DNA from: Fasciola hepatica
Taxonomy: Eukaryota > Platyhelminthes > Trematoda > Plagiorchiida > Fasciolidae
Assembly (NCBI GenBank): GCA_948099385.1
Contig: CANUEZ040000113.1
Location: 4,476,501-4,540,500, forward strand
Length of the DNA stretch: 64,000 nt
Direction of reading: 5' to 3'
Shown here: piece after piece, positions 59,850 through 64,000 of the stretch
Layout: each line of letters starts with the position of its first letter
Numbering within the stretch: position 1 is the first letter of the stretch
The notes under the pieces: generated by a model
What the model saw: the letters and a program-made list of their open reading frames with translations, nothing else
The model's database searches: none
What the model was told of the DNA's origin: nothing
Program-made: the position numbers and the translations under genes

Positions 59850-61440
59850 ATACTTTCCTTCCGCGCCACGGTCAGTCTTGTTAATCTTTCAATCACTGCC
59901 CGCCTCAGCGAACACTGTGTGCCGAAGGCTCTTACCTGAGTCTTCAGGTAACAGGTGATTATTACACCATGGCTACGCTCACGTTCGGTTTGTATTGCGG
60001 TGCTCCCACAGTAGACATATGAGCCACCGGACTTTGGGCCACGCAAGTGCTAATTTGCGCAAATGAATGTATCGATTCTGAGGATTCATACTGCCAGCTA
60101 ACTCAGTGGGGCTCCCGCATGGCACCTGTAAAGTAAGAGCGCCATGTCGCTGTGCGATGCGAGCTGTGGCAGAAATTTGTATTATACAGCAATAACCGAT
60201 TGTCTGCACAAAACTGGAGACCTCTATCCCCGTTATCGGTGCGCTGAGCGAATAGAGCATAACGGCCACCTAAACAGGCTTCTGAAGCACTGAGTTTGCC
60301 AACCTGTGTATTAAAATCACAAGCTAGCACTACAACTTCAGAGCTTCTGCTCCCGCGAACCAGAATGGTGAGTTCATCGTAGAACTCATCCTTCTGTGTC
60401 AGAGCTGAAGTCTGTTGGAGCGTATGCCGAGATCAAAAACAAGCTGAGCTTAATACAGCTGTCCTTTCGAACGCCGACTGACCCCTGGAGTCTCACAGCA
60501 CATAAACAATTATTAACCGGAATCCAGTCTAAAACGGCAGCCTTGGTCTTGCCAGTCAAGACTATTCCTACACCACATTGACCCACAGCTCTAGCTACTT
60601 CGTTTCATGAAGTGCGCAGGGAATTCCTCGGTGAGATACCAAGAGCAGTTAGTTGAATCACACTTCTCGGCTCCTAAATACGCGTTCCACTTATGTATCA
60701 TCCATGAATAGTCAGAGGATCTGTTCTGGGCGCTAGGCATGCCTGCTGATTGGCCTGCATGAGTGTACGCACGTTAGAGGAGCAGAGATTTAGAGGCTGA
60801 CGAGACTTGAGAGAATGGGTTACAAGACAGGGAGTTATTCACGACACTATTTGACGATCGGTGTGTTATCAGTGGGAGCGTTGTGGATAGACAAAGAGGG
60901 CAAAGAGAGGTGGTTGGGGACAGAAGACAAAAGTTGAATAAAAGAGGAAACTCTGAGCAGTAGTCCATTTATCACTACCCACCCCGCTCGATGCAATGAG
61001 CAGCGCGGTACTAATTATCCTGCTCGACGACCGATGGAGTGTGGAATTCTTTGTATTGGTGCAGTTCATGGGAGATGTCGGACAGATACTTCCAGGGTTT
61101 CCAGCCCCAAAGTAGGAAAACGATTAGGGTTCTCAACCAAAGCCTTTAGTTCTAGCAAGAACCTGTCCGCACGGCAGCGCGGATTAGCTGGGTGGAAGCC
61201 CATTTACTTGGATCATTTATTCTTCCACTGATTTTGCCGACTGTTTCGCCATCTCAAACCGACCCCAATCTGGAGGACCAGGAGACTGCTTGGTCAGTTC
61301 TCTACCCATTGACCTTCCAGGCATGATTGAATTTTGGTTTGAGGTGAGCCAACTTGAATAGCTCATTGGGTCGCTGGGGCGCGCAAGCCGCTACACCACG
61401 TCAAGCTGCAGTCCCGTTGTAAGGGTACCAAACGAGATAA
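59850..61440 (-). pseudogene. RTE-like LINE 5' region with AP-endonuclease domain
   Basis: On the minus strand, a GC-richer leader (61440 to about 60800) precedes the endonuclease. NVRTLMQANQQACL starts near 60775, the usual WNVRTL opening of this nuclease. Next are VIQLTALGISPR and GQCGVGIVLTGKTKAAVLDW (60530-60650), IPVNNCLCAVRL, LFLISAYAPTDFSSDTE (60390-60450), ACDFNTQVGKLSASEACLGG (60270-60325), RTDNGDRGLQFCADNRLLLY (60180-60245) and NFCHSSHRTATW (60145-60175). The nuclease nicks DNA to prime reverse transcription. There are several frameshifts, and no reverse transcriptase follows. Confidence 0.82.
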
Positions 61441-61670
61441 TCTTTTCTAATTTTTAACTAAGAGAAACCTGAATAAAACAAGTCTTGTTCTATTTGATGT
61501 CTGTAGAGCCGGAATTAATTAGGGCTTTGTTGTTACACTTCCACAACCTTGAAATTCGGTAATTCTTCGCTTGAGTACTGCTGCCCGAATGATAACCCCC
61601 ATTGACACTTTCAGGTGTTTATTTAGTTTTTCAAATAGCTAAATCAAGTTATTAGGTGGGCAAACCAACA

Positions 61671-61935
61671 CCGGTGGTGGTCGTGCAGTTTAGATTGTTT
61701 GATTACCATTTCAGAAGTCTGAGTTTTGAATCCCACTTTTAACCTGCTACTTTGATGGTAGACAGTAATCCACTGTCGTCCAGCTTGTTACCGCGTCTAA
61801 CCTATTGGGACCACAAGTGGTTCTTCACCCCAGGTCTCAGGGTCGGGTCGCCAGTGATCTCTAATTGTGCAGTGGGTCTTTGGCTATGAGGTACATACCC
61901 TTTTAATTCCTCTCAATCATATAATAAAAAAACAA
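61671..61935 (+). repeat. tRNA-derived SINE, family A, copy 4
   Basis: An eroded head (TCGTGCAGTTTAGATTG, then CTGAGTTTTGAATCCC as B box) is followed by the body with GTAGACAGTAATCCACTGTC. It ends at ATAATAAAAAAACA, an A-rich 3' end. Confidence 0.85.
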
Positions 61936-62819
61936 CTGAATCGAAACTGAGGCTAAACCACACTTCCATCAGCCCCGTCAGTTCTTCTGTTTTGTAAACT
62001 GTTGCGGCTATAACATCAGCTACACTGATATAACTCACTAGAATTCAGAAATTCTGGGAAAACTTGAAAATCCGGCTAGGATACTCCGGTTCTTGAGATC
62101 CTATGGGGTATCTGCGGATAAATTTGCATCAAAGTGAACGAAGGAAGCCACCCAAGCAGCAAAGTCGTTCCCAATCAACAAAACAATTACGAAACAATTC
62201 GAAACAGTTCTAAAATAGTTCCGTTTGAAACAACTCGGGGACGTTCTGAGACTATTTTTAGGTACAACTAGCGTGCGAACGTTTATATTCGTTCCCTCCA
62301 AATTTTGGTAGATCATATTACATTATTTCATCGTTGGATGTTAGCATCCTAATTGGTTTAGTAACTTTTATCAGTTTCCGTTTGATAAAAGAAAATTATT
62401 TTAAAGATACTCAAAAACTACGGAGGAAATTTTGCCCACCTTCAGGGGCAGAATATCCTTGGTATGGTATTTCACAAGGTAAATGTAAGCTTGAAAGCAT
62501 ATCCATGTAGAAAAACCGCTCATACACCGATCGGTCTTCGCTATTCCGCTATTCCTCTTGTCGATTTCACGTGAAATACTGAATATACTTCGTTAATTTC
62601 TGTCACTTTCTCCTAATTACGCTTGCCCTTGGTCACTTTTATCTCCCAAATGATAATTTTTTATAATTATCCTTAACGGTTCATGAAACTTGGCGATAAA
62701 AATCGTTTCAATGCACGCAAATAAATATACTGAAATAAAATGCTTATTAGGAATGTACAGCATTCGGTTGTTTATTTCCTTCGTATGAGTTTCCTTTTGA
62801 CCAGTGAAAAAGTGCATTC
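61936..62819. other. Unassigned AT-rich stretch
   Basis: Nothing recognised. Confidence 0.45.
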
Positions 62820-62930
62820 TTTCTGAGATTTGTTTAGTAACCGTGGCTACTAAACGGACCGGTCGGAAACTGACTTTGAAAATGAGCTGCGTGCCACAAG
62901 GACGCTTTTATACCGGTCACTTTTGTAGAC
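62820..62930 (+). repeat. Inverted repeat, left arm (unknown element)
   Basis: This arm encodes VATKRTGRKLTLKMSCVPQG in one frame. The reverse complement of 63570-63690 encodes ASTTKQTGRKPMLRTICVLQG. The similarity at protein level suggests coding ancestry. The family is not recognised. Confidence 0.5.
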
Positions 62931-63241
62931 CATACTTAAAAATAATGGTGAAGTTATCCAACTTATATCACGTATTAAAAAAGATTCAAAAATGGTCCCT
63001 TTAGAGAATTTTCTGGGAATAAATGCTCCCTCACTGAACCAGACGGGACAATAAACTAAAGTATTCTTTAAAAAGCTAGAATTACTTTTCCATGTTTCAG
63101 AATTTGGAAACCAATAACAAGACAAAGTTTAACTGCCGCTGCAAAATGAAAATTATGAACTTTCAGAGACTAAAAAAGGCAAAACTGTATTAACTGGGAA
63201 TGGTTAACTTGATTCATCAACCCATGCAGCACCCCCACAGG

Positions 63242-63342
63242 GGGCCCATATGGGCCTCGCATGGACAAACTGTGTGAAAGCCGTGGGCACTATTATTGCG
63301 GCATCTAGGCAGCGTCACCGGGGCCCATATGGGCGTGCCCAC
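63242..63342. repeat. Paired GC-rich palindromes
   Basis: GGGCCCATATGGGC occurs at 63242-63255 and again at 63321-63334; each contains a 12-base perfect palindrome. GTGGGCAC (63283-63290) and its complement GTGCCCAC (63335-63342) add a further possible stem. Confidence 0.8.
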
Positions 63343-63569
63343 ACTTCAGAAAAAAACGCGCAGGAAATTAGTGCCCTTCCTACAGCTTTTAAATGAAACT
63401 TTCTGCTATTTTACTTGAATAAACTCTCTCTAATATCCTTATTCTGTGGTTCGAAACCACTACTTTCCCTAGTATTTGTGAAAAAAGCACAAGTTTACGA
63501 ATTGCGCTTATTAAGAAATACGGTATGTTAATTCCTGTTAGTTCAGCTGGTTGGAAGCGTATTTTCGTC

Positions 63570-63690
63570 CTATACACGCTGCTGGTATCCACAAAGGGGA
63601 TCAATGACTGCCCTTGTAGCACACAGATCGTTCGTAACATCGGTTTTCTGCCGGTTTGCTTAGTAGTGGAAGCTATATATTTCAAACAAA
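63570..63690 (-). repeat. Inverted repeat, right arm (unknown element)
   Basis: Inverted partner of 62820-62930 with about 640 bases between them. The match covers about 100 bases with clear divergence. Confidence 0.5.
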
Positions 63691-64000
63691 AATTGTGAAA
63701 TCACCAGGAAAATATGAAAACTGAGTTAAAATATGATTTTGGATTGCGTTACACTTTCGTGAAACGTTTGCTTAAATCGATTGGCGTCGTTCACCTCGCA
63801 GTCATCGCTGGAAGCCGGTCGCAACAGACGCTTGGCTTCGCGTCAGGTGATTTGGGTGATATCGAGATTGTGCCTCATCCCCATTGATGCTTTTCAGGCT
63901 TCAATGGACACAATGATCAGGTTATGTCATGCGATAACGTGACTGTCAACTGCGATGACCTAATATAGCTAGAACAATAATTAAAACCAATGGACAGTTA
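63691..64000. other. Unassigned window end
   Basis: No gene or repeat recognised. Confidence 0.45.

Overview
The window looks like repeat-rich nuclear DNA of a flatworm, most likely a digenean trematode. The grounds are the mixture of decayed Penelope-like elements (PLEs), RTE-like and CR1/Jockey-like LINEs, tRNA-derived SINEs and hammerhead-ribozyme SINEs, long (TA)n tracts, moderate GC content and absence of any operon-like gene arrangement. The species cannot be fixed from sequence alone. Only one convincing host protein gene is visible: an intronless open reading frame at 31990-33585 (minus) for a DUSP14-like atypical dual-specificity phosphatase with a long Ser/Thr-rich N-terminal region. 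Nearly all other coding-like sequence is broken mobile-element protein.

Layout. 1-880: PLE reverse transcriptase remnant (minus). 1839-2107: tRNA-derived SINE (family A). 3060-3370: hammerhead SINE (family H). 6000-7130: SINE family C, then two PLE 3' tails in inverted orientation. 7290-9670: PLE, plus. 10965-14600: hammerhead SINE H (minus) fused to a PLE fragment (plus), tail-to-tail with a longer PLE (minus). 15145-15480: hammerhead SINE (family B). 16960-19580: MULE transposase remnant between two oppositely oriented PLE GIY-YIG fragments. 21600-23760: head-to-head PLE composite with a second antisense hammerhead SINE H inside its reverse transcriptase. 24862-25165: SINE C. 27382-27836: possible solo LTR. 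31990-33585: phosphatase gene, with a 130-bp TA tract just upstream. 34215-41850: RTE-like and CR1-like LINE pieces. 42172-45310: two more copies of hammerhead SINE B. 50560-52060: CR1-like LINE. 57001-61935: SINE A, RTE-like LINE parts and another SINE A. 62820-63690: an inverted repeat and GC-rich palindromes.

Main discovery signal. Two unrelated SINE families, H and B, have the same design: a tRNA-like RNA polymerase III head followed directly by a type I hammerhead ribozyme with a two-base-pair helix III. One H copy (11047-11091, minus) keeps every core nucleotide and full pairing. The others are more or less decayed. Two H copies lie antisense inside PLE reverse transcriptase sequence and share flanking junctions, so the chimera seems to have been copied as a unit. 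All function statements for the elements are inferred from motif recognition by eye; no alignment, folding or database search was run.
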